NCBI RefSeq assembly: GCF_030690045.1
Contig: NZ_JAUYHK010000002.1
Coordinates: 1 to 64,000, forward strand
Direction: 5' to 3'
From: Thalassospira sp.
GTDB taxonomy: Bacteria; Pseudomonadota; Alphaproteobacteria; Rhodospirillales; Thalassospiraceae
DNA: 64,000 nucleotides
The number at the start of each line of letters is the position of its first letter. The stretch's first letter is position 1. The notes under the pieces are model-generated. The model did not search any database. It was not told the DNA's origin and worked only from the letters and a program-made list of their open reading frames with translations. Positions 34,976-44,253 of the stretch are shown here, one piece after another. A program made the translations under genes and the position numbers.

Positions 34976-36628
34976 TCAATTTTCCTGATAAAGCCAGTTG
35001 CGAATGATCGCCAGTGCCTCTTCGGGATGTTTTTCGACAATCTCGCCGATTTTCTTGACCGACGATGCTTTCACACGCCCTTCGACCTGCGACAGATTGA
35101 TCAGTTCCTCGCCATCATCCATCATGCCCGGCGCACTTGGTACCGGGGCCGGCCCGGCAAGGGCGGGGGTGCCATCGGCGGTCATATCATCGGCCAGCAA
35201 TTGCCGCTGCGCCATATCCGCCGCACTGGGCAGGGTTTCAAAGGCGCGGGTCAGCAACGGACGCACCACCAGCAGGATGACAAGGATCGCCACAATCGCC
35301 AGCACCAGCATTTCAGCAATGCGGAAGATTTCAGCCTTGTCGAGGCCAAGGAAGGTTTCGATTTCCTCGTCGGCAAACAGGTTGGTCGCGTCGGCAAAGC
35401 GCATATTGATCACTTCGACCTGATCATTGCGGTTCGGATCATATCCGATGGCGCTGCGGACCAGGGCGGCGATCTTTTCAAGATCGTCCTGGGTACGTTC
35501 CTGATAGATTTGTTCACCATTTTCATCGGTGGTATAGGTGCCATCGACCAAAACCGCGACGGTTACCCGTGAAATCTCGCCAATTTCCTTGACCCTGGTG
35601 GTGGTGGTCCGGGAAATTTCATAATTGACGGTTTCTTCGGTCCGGGATTCCTCGCTGCGGGTGCCCGCACCATCGGCGGCACCCAGATTGGGATCCGGCA
35701 GGTTATTTTGCAGGGTAACGGGGTCGGCACCTTCGTTTTCGGTGTTAACCGCCGTTTCCTCGATGCTTTGGCTGGACCGCACAACCTGCTGGTCCGGGTC
35801 GAACCGTTCGTCGGCGGTGGTGATTTTGTTGAAATCCATTTCCACGGCGACCTCGGCCCGGACCTGACCGAAACCAAGGGATCGTGACAAAAGGTCTTCG
35901 ATGGTGTTGCGCAGGCGGCTTTCATTGCGGATGCGCATTTCATCGGCGGTCTGGGTCAGAAAGGTGGTGCTTTGTTCTTCGCCCTGACCGCGTGCCAGCA
36001 AACGGCCGCGCTCGTCAATGATTGACACCTTGCCCGGTGTCAGTTGCGGGACAGCGGCGGCAACCAGATGCTGGATCGAAATGATTTGTTCGGGTTGCAA
36101 TTCACCGCCCTGAAGGCGGATGGCGATCGAGGCACTGGGGGCTTGCTGTTCGCGTGAAAACATCTCGCGTTTGGGCAGGACAAGATGGACACGGGCCTGC
36201 TTGACCGACTGGATCGAGGCAATGGTGCGCGCCAGTTCGCCTTCAAGGGCGCGGACATGATTGATGTTTTGCTCGAAACTGGTGGAGCCAAAGCCGCTTT
36301 GCTGGTCAAATATCTCGTAACCGACAGACCCGCCAGACGGCAGGCCTGCTTCGGCCATCGACAGACGCAGCCGGTTGACCTGATCGGCCGGGACAAGAAT
36401 TTCCGTTCCGTTTGACAGGATGCGATAGGAAACCTGCTGTTCTTCAAGGCGGGTGACGATCTGTCCGGCGTCGGCAGGGTCAAGATCGCGATACAGAAGT
36501 TGCATATCCGGCGCCGAAACGCGCAGGATCAAAAAGGCAAAGAATACCACCAACAGCACGCCGACGCCCGAAAGCGCCATCAGCCGTGTTGGCCCGAGGC
36601 CTTTTAATGTCTGTAACAAGCCGCCCAC
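34976..36628 (-). CDS. fliF: Flagellar MS-ring protein FliF
   Basis: A 550-residue inner-membrane ring protein. Membrane segments lie at about 17-36 and 444-464. The YscJ/FliF domains have YRDLDPADAGQIV, GLPSGGSVGYEIFD and EGELARTI, and the RBM3-like domain covers about 230-440. The C-terminal cytosolic tail ends in VKKIGEIVEKHPEEALAIIRNWL, the FliG-binding end, and is not fused to FliG. Starts its own transcript; the terminator of flgE lies just upstream. Confidence 0.95.
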   Translation of the reverse strand: MGGLLQTLKGLGPTRLMALSGVGVLLVVFFAFLILRVSAPDMQLLYRDLDPADAGQIVTRLEEQQVSYRILSNGTEILVPADQVNRLRLSMAEAGLPSGGSVGYEIFDQQSGFGSTSFEQNINHVRALEGELARTIASIQSVKQARVHLVLPKREMFSREQQAPSASIAIRLQGGELQPEQIISIQHLVAAAVPQLTPGKVSIIDERGRLLARGQGEEQSTTFLTQTADEMRIRNESRLRNTIEDLLSRSLGFGQVRAEVAVEMDFNKITTADERFDPDQQVVRSSQSIEETAVNTENEGADPVTLQNNLPDPNLGAADGAGTRSEESRTEETVNYEISRTTTTRVKEIGEISRVTVAVLVDGTYTTDENGEQIYQERTQDDLEKIAALVRSAIGYDPNRNDQVEVINMRFADATNLFADEEIETFLGLDKAEIFRIAEMLVLAIVAILVILLVVRPLLTRAFETLPSAADMAQRQLLADDMTADGTPALAGPAPVPSAPGMMDDGEELINLSQVEGRVKASSVKKIGEIVEKHPEEALAIIRNWLYQEN

Positions 36629-36896
36629 TTTCGACTGCTCCTATCCCACTTTTGCCCCGCCCGTCCGGACCCGCAATCGACAAATTTCCTTTGCCGACAT
36701 CTATCACGAATAGGACGGCAAATTGAAGAACAGGTTAACGACCGGCAAAATTTGCCCAGTGATTTGAATCCTTTGGCTTTTGCCTGTGATGATTTTGTAT
36801 ATGGGGAGCGGGACTCCAAAAGAAAAGGCCCGGCAGGGCCGGGCCGAGTCTGAACAATGAGGAACCGGGCAGGGCGCTGCGAACAGCGCCCGGACC
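36629..36896. other. Intergenic region upstream of fliF
   Basis: No gene is seen. It holds the flgE terminator (36819-36845) and presumably the fliF promoter. A GG-N9-GC element (minus strand, near 36740-36760) resembles a sigma-54 site but the spacing is one base short, so no promoter is claimed. Confidence 0.5.
36819..36845 (-). terminator. Rho-independent terminator of the fliK-flgD-flgE transcript
   Basis: An 8-bp G+C stem (36827-36834 with 36838-36845, 3-nt loop) is followed on the minus strand by ttttctttt. It lies 50 nt after the flgE stop. Confidence 0.85.
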
Positions 36897-38597
36897 TTAA
36901 CGTTTCACCCGGATCAGTTCATCAAGCATTTCATCGGTGGTGGTGATGGTTTTGGTGTTCGCCGAATAGGCGCGCTGCGTGATGATCATATTGGTGAATT
37001 CTTCGGCCAGATCGACGTTGGAGGCCTCAAGTGCCGAGGGTACAACCGAACCGGCGCCATTCTGTCCGGGTTCGCGCAACAGGAAATCACCGGATTCGCG
37101 GGTTTGGCGATAAATATTCCCGCTATGGTTTTCCATTTCATTGGGGGCCTCGAAGGTGGCGATGGCCATCTTGTAGACCGGGCGTTTCACGCCATTGGCA
37201 AATTCGATGCTGAGGAAACCGTCATCGGTGAAGCCATAGGCCACCATGGTGCCGGCCTGTGCGCCATCCTGATTGATGAAATGGGTCGTGTAATTGACCA
37301 GATTGCCGCTGGCATCCTGCCCGGCGGCAAACTGTGTGATGCCGTCGCCACGCCCGATCGTCCCCATATTAAGGGTGATTTCCGACGGGGTAGAGCCATT
37401 GGTCCAGTTGGCGGTAACCGGCGTATCGACAAGGGTTGCGCCGGTCGAGTCGGTAAAGGTCGCAAGATTGCCGTTACCGCTAAAGGTCATGATCCCGGAC
37501 TGGATCAGGCCGTCGGGATGCAGGGCCGGATCCAGCTGATTGGCACCGGTATCGCCAATCAGTTCAAATGCCCAGCGGTTCTGGCCGAGTTTGACCACCT
37601 GCAACTGCACCGTATGGGCCGAACCCAGCGAGTCATAGATCGTGACCGGCATGAAGTTGTTTTCAGTCACCGTGCCATCGGCAAGGTCACCTGCGGCATA
37701 GGTCGCGGTCAGTGCCAGCGGGGCAACACCCAATCCGGTCAACGGGGCGTTGTTGTTGTTGGCAAGGGTGACCGTCTGATCGGCGTTTGACGGGGTAATC
37801 GTCAGGGTATCGTTGGTGCCGGTTGTGGTGGCCGTGGCGGTCACACCGGTAACGGCCGAAATGGCAGCTGCGATGTCGGCAAGGGTTTGACCGGCACCAA
37901 TGGTGATGGTGGTGGTGGTACCATTGACCGTAATGTCGAAGCTGTCACCGGCGGCAATACCGGCCTGACCGGCAAGGGCGGCAGAACCGTCAATACCTGC
38001 GGTGGCGGAAACCGCCTGTGTCGAGGCGAGAGCCGTTTCATCGGAATTGAGACTGGCCCCGAATTCAAGGCTGGTGGTGGCGGCCGCTGCTGTCAGGATG
38101 CTGTTGATGTCCATGACGCGCAAATCGGTAACTGCCGAACTGTTGGACGTGGTCAGGTTGCCGTTCTGATCCAGCAGATTGCCTTCGCGGTCGGTTGCCC
38201 AGCCCTGGAGATAGAAACCGGCAGTATTGCGCAGGAAACCGTCATCATCCGGGCGGAAATCACCCGCACGGCTGAAATACAATTCGTCATTCTGGCCCGG
38301 ATTGTTGGTATCGCGGACGATAAAGAAACCATCGCCCGAAATCGCAGCCGCCGTGGCCGAGGATGTCGACTGCAACAGGCCCTGTTTGCTGATCAGGGCG
38401 GTCGGGTGAAAGCGCACCCCGCCCGGGGTATAGCGGGTGGCGGTGGCCGATTCTGTCACCAGTGTTGAAAACCGGCCGACCGTGCTTTTATACCCCACGG
38501 TATTGAGGTTCGAGATGTTATCTGAAATCACGCCCAGATTCTGGCTTTGCGCGTTCAGGCCGGATACACCGGAAATCATTGCACCAAAGAGGCTCAT
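36897..38597 (-). CDS. flgE: Flagellar hook protein FlgE
   Basis: A 566-residue secreted subunit of the hook. The N-terminal rod/hook motif is MSLFGAMISGVSGLNAQSQN with ISDNISNLNTVGYKS; the C-terminal motif is ASNVDLAEEFTNMIITQRAYSANTKTI and TTDEMLDELIRVKR. The central part is Ala/Thr-rich with DITVNGTTTTITIG. It is longer than the enteric protein (about 400 residues), as in other alphaproteobacteria. AGGAGA precedes the start. Confidence 0.96.
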   Translation of the reverse strand: MSLFGAMISGVSGLNAQSQNLGVISDNISNLNTVGYKSTVGRFSTLVTESATATRYTPGGVRFHPTALISKQGLLQSTSSATAAAISGDGFFIVRDTNNPGQNDELYFSRAGDFRPDDDGFLRNTAGFYLQGWATDREGNLLDQNGNLTTSNSSAVTDLRVMDINSILTAAAATTSLEFGASLNSDETALASTQAVSATAGIDGSAALAGQAGIAAGDSFDITVNGTTTTITIGAGQTLADIAAAISAVTGVTATATTTGTNDTLTITPSNADQTVTLANNNNAPLTGLGVAPLALTATYAAGDLADGTVTENNFMPVTIYDSLGSAHTVQLQVVKLGQNRWAFELIGDTGANQLDPALHPDGLIQSGIMTFSGNGNLATFTDSTGATLVDTPVTANWTNGSTPSEITLNMGTIGRGDGITQFAAGQDASGNLVNYTTHFINQDGAQAGTMVAYGFTDDGFLSIEFANGVKRPVYKMAIATFEAPNEMENHSGNIYRQTRESGDFLLREPGQNGAGSVVPSALEASNVDLAEEFTNMIITQRAYSANTKTITTTDEMLDELIRVKR

Positions 38598-38649
38598 TGT
38601 TCGTCTCCTGTCGTTACAGGCTTGTTAAGATATGCAAGAACCGGTCGCG

Positions 38650-39441
38650 TCACGCGGCCTCGTCCTGTTCGGTATCGTCATTGCCGGTGTCGTCGCCAGA
38701 ACCGGGATCGGGATCGGGATCGGGATTGGGGGTTCCGTCATTGGCACCAAGTTTGACATTGGTCAGGGTCGAGAACGGCACGGCAACATCGCCGATCCGC
38801 AGATAAATATCGTCGTCGCCAATATCGACACTGTCGACGGTGCCGACGATGCCAATCACGACATCGGCAGTTTTGCCCTTGTCATCCTTGAAGGTGTCGC
38901 CATTGGCAAGTTGCGGTTTGACCACCAGGGTATAGGCACCTTCCGGTTGGGTTTCTCCGCTGTTATTCTTGCCGTCCCAGACGAAATCCTTGAGACCGGA
39001 AACTTTGGTCATTTTTTCGGAATAAACGGTCTTGCCGCTTTGATCGACGACTTGCAGTTCGACCTGCGGGACTTCCGGCGAGATGCTGAATTTGTATTTG
39101 GCCTCGCCATCCTGTTCGAGCCAGTTGGTATCGCCAACCGCCTGAATTTCCGCGCCGACATAGGACAGGGCCGACAATTGCCGTTGCTGTCCCTGCATCG
39201 CGATCAGGTTTTCAAGGTTTTTGTTGCTTTGGATGCCCTGTTCAACCTGGGCAAACTGGCTGAGCTGGTCGGTGAATTTGTCACTTTCCATCGGCGATGT
39301 CGGGTCCTGATTTTTCAACTGCGTGGTCAGCAGGATCAGGAAGGTATCGAAATTCTGTGCCAACTGGTTGCCAGCACTGTTCGACGCCGCATTGATGTCC
39401 GTCCCGGACAGGCCCACATTGGTCATCGAAGAAATGGTCAT
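38650..39441 (-). CDS. flgD: Flagellar hook-cap protein FlgD
   Basis: A 263-residue hook scaffolding protein, with NQLAQNFDTFLILLTTQLKNQDPTSPMESDKFTDQLSQFAQVEQ, the family signature, near residues 25-70, and a C-terminal FlgD Ig/tudor-type region with FVWDGKNNSGETQPEGAYTL. The Asp/Pro repeat PDPDPDPGS near the C-terminus is a low-complexity tail. AAGGAAGG precedes the ATG. It sits between fliK and flgE. Confidence 0.95.
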   Translation of the reverse strand: MTISSMTNVGLSGTDINAASNSAGNQLAQNFDTFLILLTTQLKNQDPTSPMESDKFTDQLSQFAQVEQGIQSNKNLENLIAMQGQQRQLSALSYVGAEIQAVGDTNWLEQDGEAKYKFSISPEVPQVELQVVDQSGKTVYSEKMTKVSGLKDFVWDGKNNSGETQPEGAYTLVVKPQLANGDTFKDDKGKTADVVIGIVGTVDSVDIGDDDIYLRIGDVAVPFSTLTNVKLGANDGTPNPDPDPDPGSGDDTGNDDTEQDEAA

Positions 39442-39456
39442 TACCGTTTTCCTTCC

Positions 39457-41094
39457 TTAAATCCGGATATCAACCAGGCCGTTGGGATTGATCCCATAGC
39501 CAATGGCAACATGTTCGGCCAGTTCCGCCCCGGTCAGGATATCGCCTTCATCGGGTAATTGTTTGCCAGAACCGGTGGCCTGATTGCGTCCGTCCTGTTC
39601 CTGGCCGGAACCGCCTTGCCGGTGCTCAAAGGTGAAACTTTGGGAATCGGCATTCAGACCGGCATCTTTGAGGGCCTGTTGCAGGCCCCGGACATCCTGT
39701 CGCAACAGATCAAGCGTTTCGCGGTTGTCGGCCTGAATGACTGTCTGAACGCGACCGTCATGGCTGATTTCCATTTTGATATCGACGCGACCCAGACTTT
39801 CGGGGCGCAACTGTACCGAAATGCGGTCAACGCCATCGCTGGCGGCATTGCGGATATGAACGGCGACCTGTTGCTGGACCTGTTGGGTCGGGGCATTGCG
39901 GGCGGTTTGCGCGGTTTGCCCGGCAAGATTATTGGCACCCGTACTTGTTCCGGCATTGGTATTGCCCAGGGTGACCTGCCCCAGACTGTCGGTGCCGGTC
40001 ACGCTATTGGCCGCAAGGGTGGAATTGGCGGCAGTGGCGACCGTGGCCGCAGGCTGTTGGGCGGTGGTATTGGCTGCCGCCGGAACATTGGCCATGCCAA
40101 CCAGATTGTTCGGGGTGGCTTGCGCCGTGCCATTGCCGGTTGCGGCCGGGTTTTGGCCGGTCGTGCCAGATTGGCTGTTGCTGTTGTTACTGCCGTTGCC
40201 GGTATTGCCACCGGATTCCGAACCGGCCGATGCCGGCTGTCCGGTCAGAGTGGCGCGGGTATTGACCAGGGCATCAAAACTGTCGGCGACATCAGCGGGG
40301 CCGATATTGCCGGGCGTCGATGATTTGGTACCGGTTGCCGCCGTTGAGACCGGGGATACCGGCGCGGTTTGCGACAGGGCGGTTGATGCCATCAGGGTGC
40401 TTTTGGCACCGGCATCGCCAGCCATCCCTGTGGCCATCCCGGTTTCATCCCCGGTATTCAGGTTTGACGGTATGGTCGTGCCGCCTTGCTGGGCAGCGGC
40501 AAGGGCAAGGGCCAGTTCCGCCGGGGTCTGTGCCACCGGGGGGGCGGGCATGGCAATGACGGTGGCGTCAACCGGCGTATCGTCGGTTTTGGCTTCGGAT
40601 TCGGTTTTTGAGCCGGTGCTGTTTGCGGTGTCTTCAATGACAGGGGCCGATGGGTCGTTCTGAACTGTTTCGACAGAAGGGGTGCCTTCTGCCGGTTTTT
40701 CGGCGACGGTTTCGGGGGCGGTTGCCTTGTCGTCAGACGCCGTTACCGTGTCTTTCTGATTCTTGGGCGCGGTGCGTGTGTTGTCATGATCGTCCGGGCG
40801 CGATGTTTTCGTGTCGCGGGCCGGGGTCTGATCACGGTCATTGGACGTTGTGCGTGACGCATCCCGAGCGGCGCGGTCATCCTGACGCGCGGCACGGGCA
40901 CGGTCATCGTCACGTGACGAGCGGCTATCGGCATTATTTGCCGGGGTCTGGGTCCGCTTGTCGCGGGCATCGGCGCGCCCGGCATTGATCTGGTCCATGA
41001 CATCGGTAAAGGCAATGCCATTGGATGCCGATGGCTGGGGCGCTGGTGCGGCCAGGGTTGTCGATAGGGTCTTGTCGATAGCGGAGCTGTGCAT
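39457..41094 (-). CDS. fliK: Flagellar hook-length control protein FliK
   Basis: A 545-residue secreted ruler protein. The N-terminal half is low-complexity (Asp/Arg-rich about 35-100, then Thr, Ala, Gly and Asn-rich). The C-terminal domain (about 425-515) has VDRISVQLRPESLGRVDIKMEI and QTVIQADNRETLDLLRQDVRGLQQALKDAGL, the FliK substrate-switch fold acting on FlhB. AGAAGGA precedes the ATG. First of the fliK-flgD-flgE transcript. Confidence 0.92.
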   Translation of the reverse strand: MHSSAIDKTLSTTLAAPAPQPSASNGIAFTDVMDQINAGRADARDKRTQTPANNADSRSSRDDDRARAARQDDRAARDASRTTSNDRDQTPARDTKTSRPDDHDNTRTAPKNQKDTVTASDDKATAPETVAEKPAEGTPSVETVQNDPSAPVIEDTANSTGSKTESEAKTDDTPVDATVIAMPAPPVAQTPAELALALAAAQQGGTTIPSNLNTGDETGMATGMAGDAGAKSTLMASTALSQTAPVSPVSTAATGTKSSTPGNIGPADVADSFDALVNTRATLTGQPASAGSESGGNTGNGSNNSNSQSGTTGQNPAATGNGTAQATPNNLVGMANVPAAANTTAQQPAATVATAANSTLAANSVTGTDSLGQVTLGNTNAGTSTGANNLAGQTAQTARNAPTQQVQQQVAVHIRNAASDGVDRISVQLRPESLGRVDIKMEISHDGRVQTVIQADNRETLDLLRQDVRGLQQALKDAGLNADSQSFTFEHRQGGSGQEQDGRNQATGSGKQLPDEGDILTGAELAEHVAIGYGINPNGLVDIRI

Positions 41095-41265
41095 GACACG
41101 GTCCTTCTGATAAAGCTGTCAGGGATCATGCAAGCACCGGGCCAATTACAAGATGTTGAAAAAAGATGAAAAAACAGGGGCTTGGTAACATCGGCAAAAT
41201 ACAGGGCAAAAAATGCCCGGCAAGACAGGCCGAAGCAGCCGAGGCCGCGACATGAAGGCCCGCAA

Positions 41266-41295
41266 CGAAAACGGGCCCCTGAAATCAGAGGCCCG
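41266..41295 (-). terminator. Terminator after fliS
   Basis: A 9-bp stem with one G-T pair (41272-41280 with 41287-41295) encloses a 6-nt loop and is followed on the minus strand by TTTT. It lies about 27 nt after the fliS stop. Confidence 0.75.
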
Positions 41296-41321
41296 CAAAC
41301 AGAAAGCAGGGATGAGGACGA

Positions 41322-41834
41322 TCAGGCCGAAATAGAGAACCCGCCGGAACGCGGTTTGACATCGGTATCGTCATCGGATGTGTTTTTCGCCGCAGGTTGC
41401 GGTGCGGGGGTCGGTTTTGGTTGGGCGGTTTGTGCTGCCTGAATGGCGATGCGCATTTCGCCTTCGCTTTTATCGGCCAGTTCTTTCCATGAATCCCGCA
41501 AGGGAATCATCAGATTGATAACGTCCTGTGCCGGTTTCGGATCATTGTAACGGTCAACCGCCATCAGATGGCGCAACGAAAACAGATACAGGTTTTCAAG
41601 ATTGCGGGCGATTTCCCCGCCACTTTCCATATCAAGGGTATCGGAAAGATGGGCGATCAATTCATGCGTCTTGGTGGTTGCATCGCACCGGGCCTGAATA
41701 TCGCCTTTTTCGATGGCAAGAATCGCTTCGCGCAGGGATGAGATCATTTTGTCATACAGCATCTGCACCATCTTGGCGGGCGATGCGGTGTTGACTTGCT
41801 GATTGCCGTAAATGCGTGCTGCATTCTGGTTCAT
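41322..41834 (-). CDS. fliS: Flagellin export chaperone FliS
   Basis: A 170-residue chaperone binding the C-terminus of flagellin and preventing premature polymerisation. The helical core (1-125) has YGNQQVNTASPAKMVQMLYDKMI and NLENLYLFSLRHLMAVDRYND. A 45-residue C-terminal tail rich in Pro, Ala, Lys and Thr is extra to usual FliS (about 130 residues). AAGGAG precedes the ATG. It follows fliD by 57 nt. Confidence 0.94.
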   Translation of the reverse strand: MNQNAARIYGNQQVNTASPAKMVQMLYDKMISSLREAILAIEKGDIQARCDATTKTHELIAHLSDTLDMESGGEIARNLENLYLFSLRHLMAVDRYNDPKPAQDVINLMIPLRDSWKELADKSEGEMRIAIQAAQTAQPKPTPAPQPAAKNTSDDDTDVKPRSGGFSISA

Positions 41835-41891
41835 GCCACACTCCTTGGACTTTGAGACATCGTACCAATGTGCATGATAGACGCAGACAGG

Positions 41892-43664
41892 TTAATTGTT
41901 ATTTTTTCCAGCAGCCATCAATTCATCGAGAGATGTCTGGATGTTTTTCATCTTGGCAAGTGCCGTTTCCATGTTAATGAACTGGTTCAGCAGGCTTTCG
42001 CGTTGGCCTTCAAGGCGCCAGTCAATTATATCGATTTTTTTCTCATACCCGGTATTTTGGGTTTCAATTGATGAAATTTCCTGCGTCAGTGATCCGGTTT
42101 CTTCGTTCAGAATGTCTTGCAGGCTGAAAAACATCTGGGTCCCGATGCCGACGCTGACATTGGCGGTCATGGTCTCATTGGCATTCCCGGAGCCGGTATA
42201 AAGATAGCTGAGACCATTTTCTGTGGTGATGGTATTGCCATTTACCGTTGCCGCAATGGGCGCACCGCCATCAATTGTATAGGTCGCGCCGGTAATCGCC
42301 CCGCCACTGGCCTGAATATCAAAGCTGTATTGCCCGGCAGTTGTTTTGCTGGAGAAATTGAGCATTGTCAGGTTGGAATTGTCGCCCGTTGACTTGAAGT
42401 TGAACAGTTCCATTACTTCGTTGGATTCATTGAGCAACGCCGCATTCAGTTTGGTCTCATCAATCTTGAGGGTATTGATCGCCAAATCATCAGTGGCTTC
42501 GGCTTGCGTCACAAATGTGATGCCAATTTCGCGCAAAACAGAATAATCGGTTTTATCCGGACGGTCTGTAACGCCCTGTGCTTCGGAACCGACAAGCCGT
42601 TGTAGCATCGATTCAATGCTTTTGACGGTCGAATTACCCAACAAAATGGAATCTTCGCCAGCCTCCCCCGTGTCAGGATCGACATAGGTCTTTTCATTGA
42701 TAAAGGTTTGCAACTCGTTATAGGCTTCGGTAAAGCTGATGATGGCTTCCTTGGCCTGATTAAGATCCTTTTCAATTTCAATCCGAATTTTGGTGTCGGG
42801 TTCGGCATCATACAGGCTGATGGTGACACCATCAATCAGGTCGCTGATATTGTTTGATGACCGGGTAATGGCGACACCGTCAAGGGTGAATTGCGCATCA
42901 TTTCCGACATCAATTTCATTGGCAACATTGATGGTCGTCGCATCCGACAGGATGCCGATATTTTGCAAGACAGAGCCTGCGTCATCGCTGAGTTCGATGC
43001 GGTTGGCAACGCCTTCTGCGGTCGAGTTAAAGACCAGCGTCGATTGACCGTCCGCAACCTTGATGACCGAGGCCTGAACACCGGTGGCATCGGATGTGGC
43101 ATTGATTTTATCACGGATATCGGTCAGGGAATCGCCATCATCCACTGTGATCTGGGTGCTGCCGGTTGCGGTGCCAATGGTAAAACTGCCGGTTCCGGTT
43201 ACGCCGGTTGCCGAGTCAGTTGGATTGGCTGCAATTGTGTTGCTGGCGAGTTTGTGTTTGGAGGCAATTTGCGACACTTCAAAGGTATAGGAGCCGGTTG
43301 CCGCCGCATTGGTGGCGACAAATCCCATTAGCTGGCCAGCCGAGGATGCCGGGCCATTCGGGTTTGACGAAGCCGCAAAAACCTGTTTGGTTTCAAAAAT
43401 GTTCTTGGATTTGTCAAAGCTGGTGGCACCGTAAAGATTGGCCATGGCGTCTTTAAACGCATTGGTCAGCGATTTCATCTCTTGCAAGGCAGAGAGTTTT
43501 TCATCGTTCTTTTCGATGCGGTCTTCCAGACTTTTGGCAGGAATACGGCGCGCCGCAATCATCTTGTCGACGACATCGACAAAGTCGATATTGGAATTCA
43601 GGCCCGAAAGCTGAATCCTGCCGTTTTCACCGACATAAATGTTGTTAAGATTGGCGCTGCTCAT
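41892..43664 (-). CDS. fliD: Flagellar filament cap protein FliD
   Basis: A 590-residue filament cap. The N-terminal domain has LSGLNSNIDFVDVVDKMIAARRIPAKSLEDRIEKNDEKLSALQ, the FliD_N pattern, and the C-terminal domain has EAYNELQTFINEKTYVDPDTGEAGEDSILLGNSTVKSIESMLQRLV and a long coiled coil ending near residue 585. It caps the filament and assists flagellin insertion. The ATG at 43664 has GGAG upstream; a frame extends 11 codons further. Confidence 0.94.
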   Translation of the reverse strand: MSSANLNNIYVGENGRIQLSGLNSNIDFVDVVDKMIAARRIPAKSLEDRIEKNDEKLSALQEMKSLTNAFKDAMANLYGATSFDKSKNIFETKQVFAASSNPNGPASSAGQLMGFVATNAAATGSYTFEVSQIASKHKLASNTIAANPTDSATGVTGTGSFTIGTATGSTQITVDDGDSLTDIRDKINATSDATGVQASVIKVADGQSTLVFNSTAEGVANRIELSDDAGSVLQNIGILSDATTINVANEIDVGNDAQFTLDGVAITRSSNNISDLIDGVTISLYDAEPDTKIRIEIEKDLNQAKEAIISFTEAYNELQTFINEKTYVDPDTGEAGEDSILLGNSTVKSIESMLQRLVGSEAQGVTDRPDKTDYSVLREIGITFVTQAEATDDLAINTLKIDETKLNAALLNESNEVMELFNFKSTGDNSNLTMLNFSSKTTAGQYSFDIQASGGAITGATYTIDGGAPIAATVNGNTITTENGLSYLYTGSGNANETMTANVSVGIGTQMFFSLQDILNEETGSLTQEISSIETQNTGYEKKIDIIDWRLEGQRESLLNQFINMETALAKMKNIQTSLDELMAAGKNNN

Positions 43665-43789
43665 AGCGGTACTCCGTATCTTCGGAAGAAGCGGCAAAAA
43701 TTGCCCTGGGTCTTTTTTGGCAAAGCGTTAGCAGAAAACAAGCCTGCAATAAACGTGCCGAAACCACAAAACCATCAGGCGCAATAGGC

Positions 43790-44167
43790 TCAGGCTTCTT
43801 CGTCAACGACTGAACCGAGATATTCGCGAATCTGGGAAAACAGGCGTTGAAGTTCCTTGGTTGGAATTTCGCGCAGGGTTTCGCCATTTGTGTCCATGAC
43901 CTTGGCGACAACACGCCCGGTATCCCGATTGAAATTCAGTTCAACGCGATAATCATCAACCGGCATTTCCGGCAGATCAAGGGCGGCAAATGCCTGTTTC
44001 AGCTTTTGTTCCGAGGGGCCACGACGCGGGTCGGATGCCGGGGAAATCGCAACTGCACTGTCACCAGACGAGGCGGTATAAGAAGATGCCGGGCCTGTCG
44101 ATCCTGCTGCACCATGACTTGCCGATGCGGCGGGTTTGGCATATTGCAGTGAATTTACAATTTCCAT
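43790..44167 (-). CDS. flaG: Flagellar protein FlaG
   Basis: A 125-residue protein with a Ser/Ala/Gly-rich N-terminus (about 1-48) and a C-terminal FlaG domain: YRVELNFNRDTGRVVAKVMD and GETLREIPTKELQRLFSQIREYLGSVVDE. FlaG influences filament length in some bacteria. It lies between flagellin and fliD, as in many genomes. Confidence 0.88.
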   Translation of the reverse strand: MEIVNSLQYAKPAASASHGAAGSTGPASSYTASSGDSAVAISPASDPRRGPSEQKLKQAFAALDLPEMPVDDYRVELNFNRDTGRVVAKVMDTNGETLREIPTKELQRLFSQIREYLGSVVDEEA

Positions 44168-44212
44168 TTGGTCCTCCGATGCCGCGAATGCGGCGACCGG
44201 TTAACCGAAGAA

Positions 44213-44238
44213 GGGATGGGAAGCGTGCTTCCCATCCC
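44213..44238 (-). terminator. Hairpin after flagellin gene 1
   Basis: A perfect 11-bp stem (44213-44223 with 44228-44238), 4-nt loop, 15 nt after the flagellin stop on the minus strand. The following bases (ttcttcgg) are only a weak U tract, so it may act as an attenuator or mRNA-stabilising hairpin in front of flaG. Confidence 0.65.
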
Positions 44239-44253
44239 GTCCGGTTATCCGGA

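Noticed and set aside
36720-36770. A sigma-54-like GG...GC element upstream of fliF
   Set aside because: Spacing is nine rather than ten bases, so it does not meet the sigma-54 requirement.
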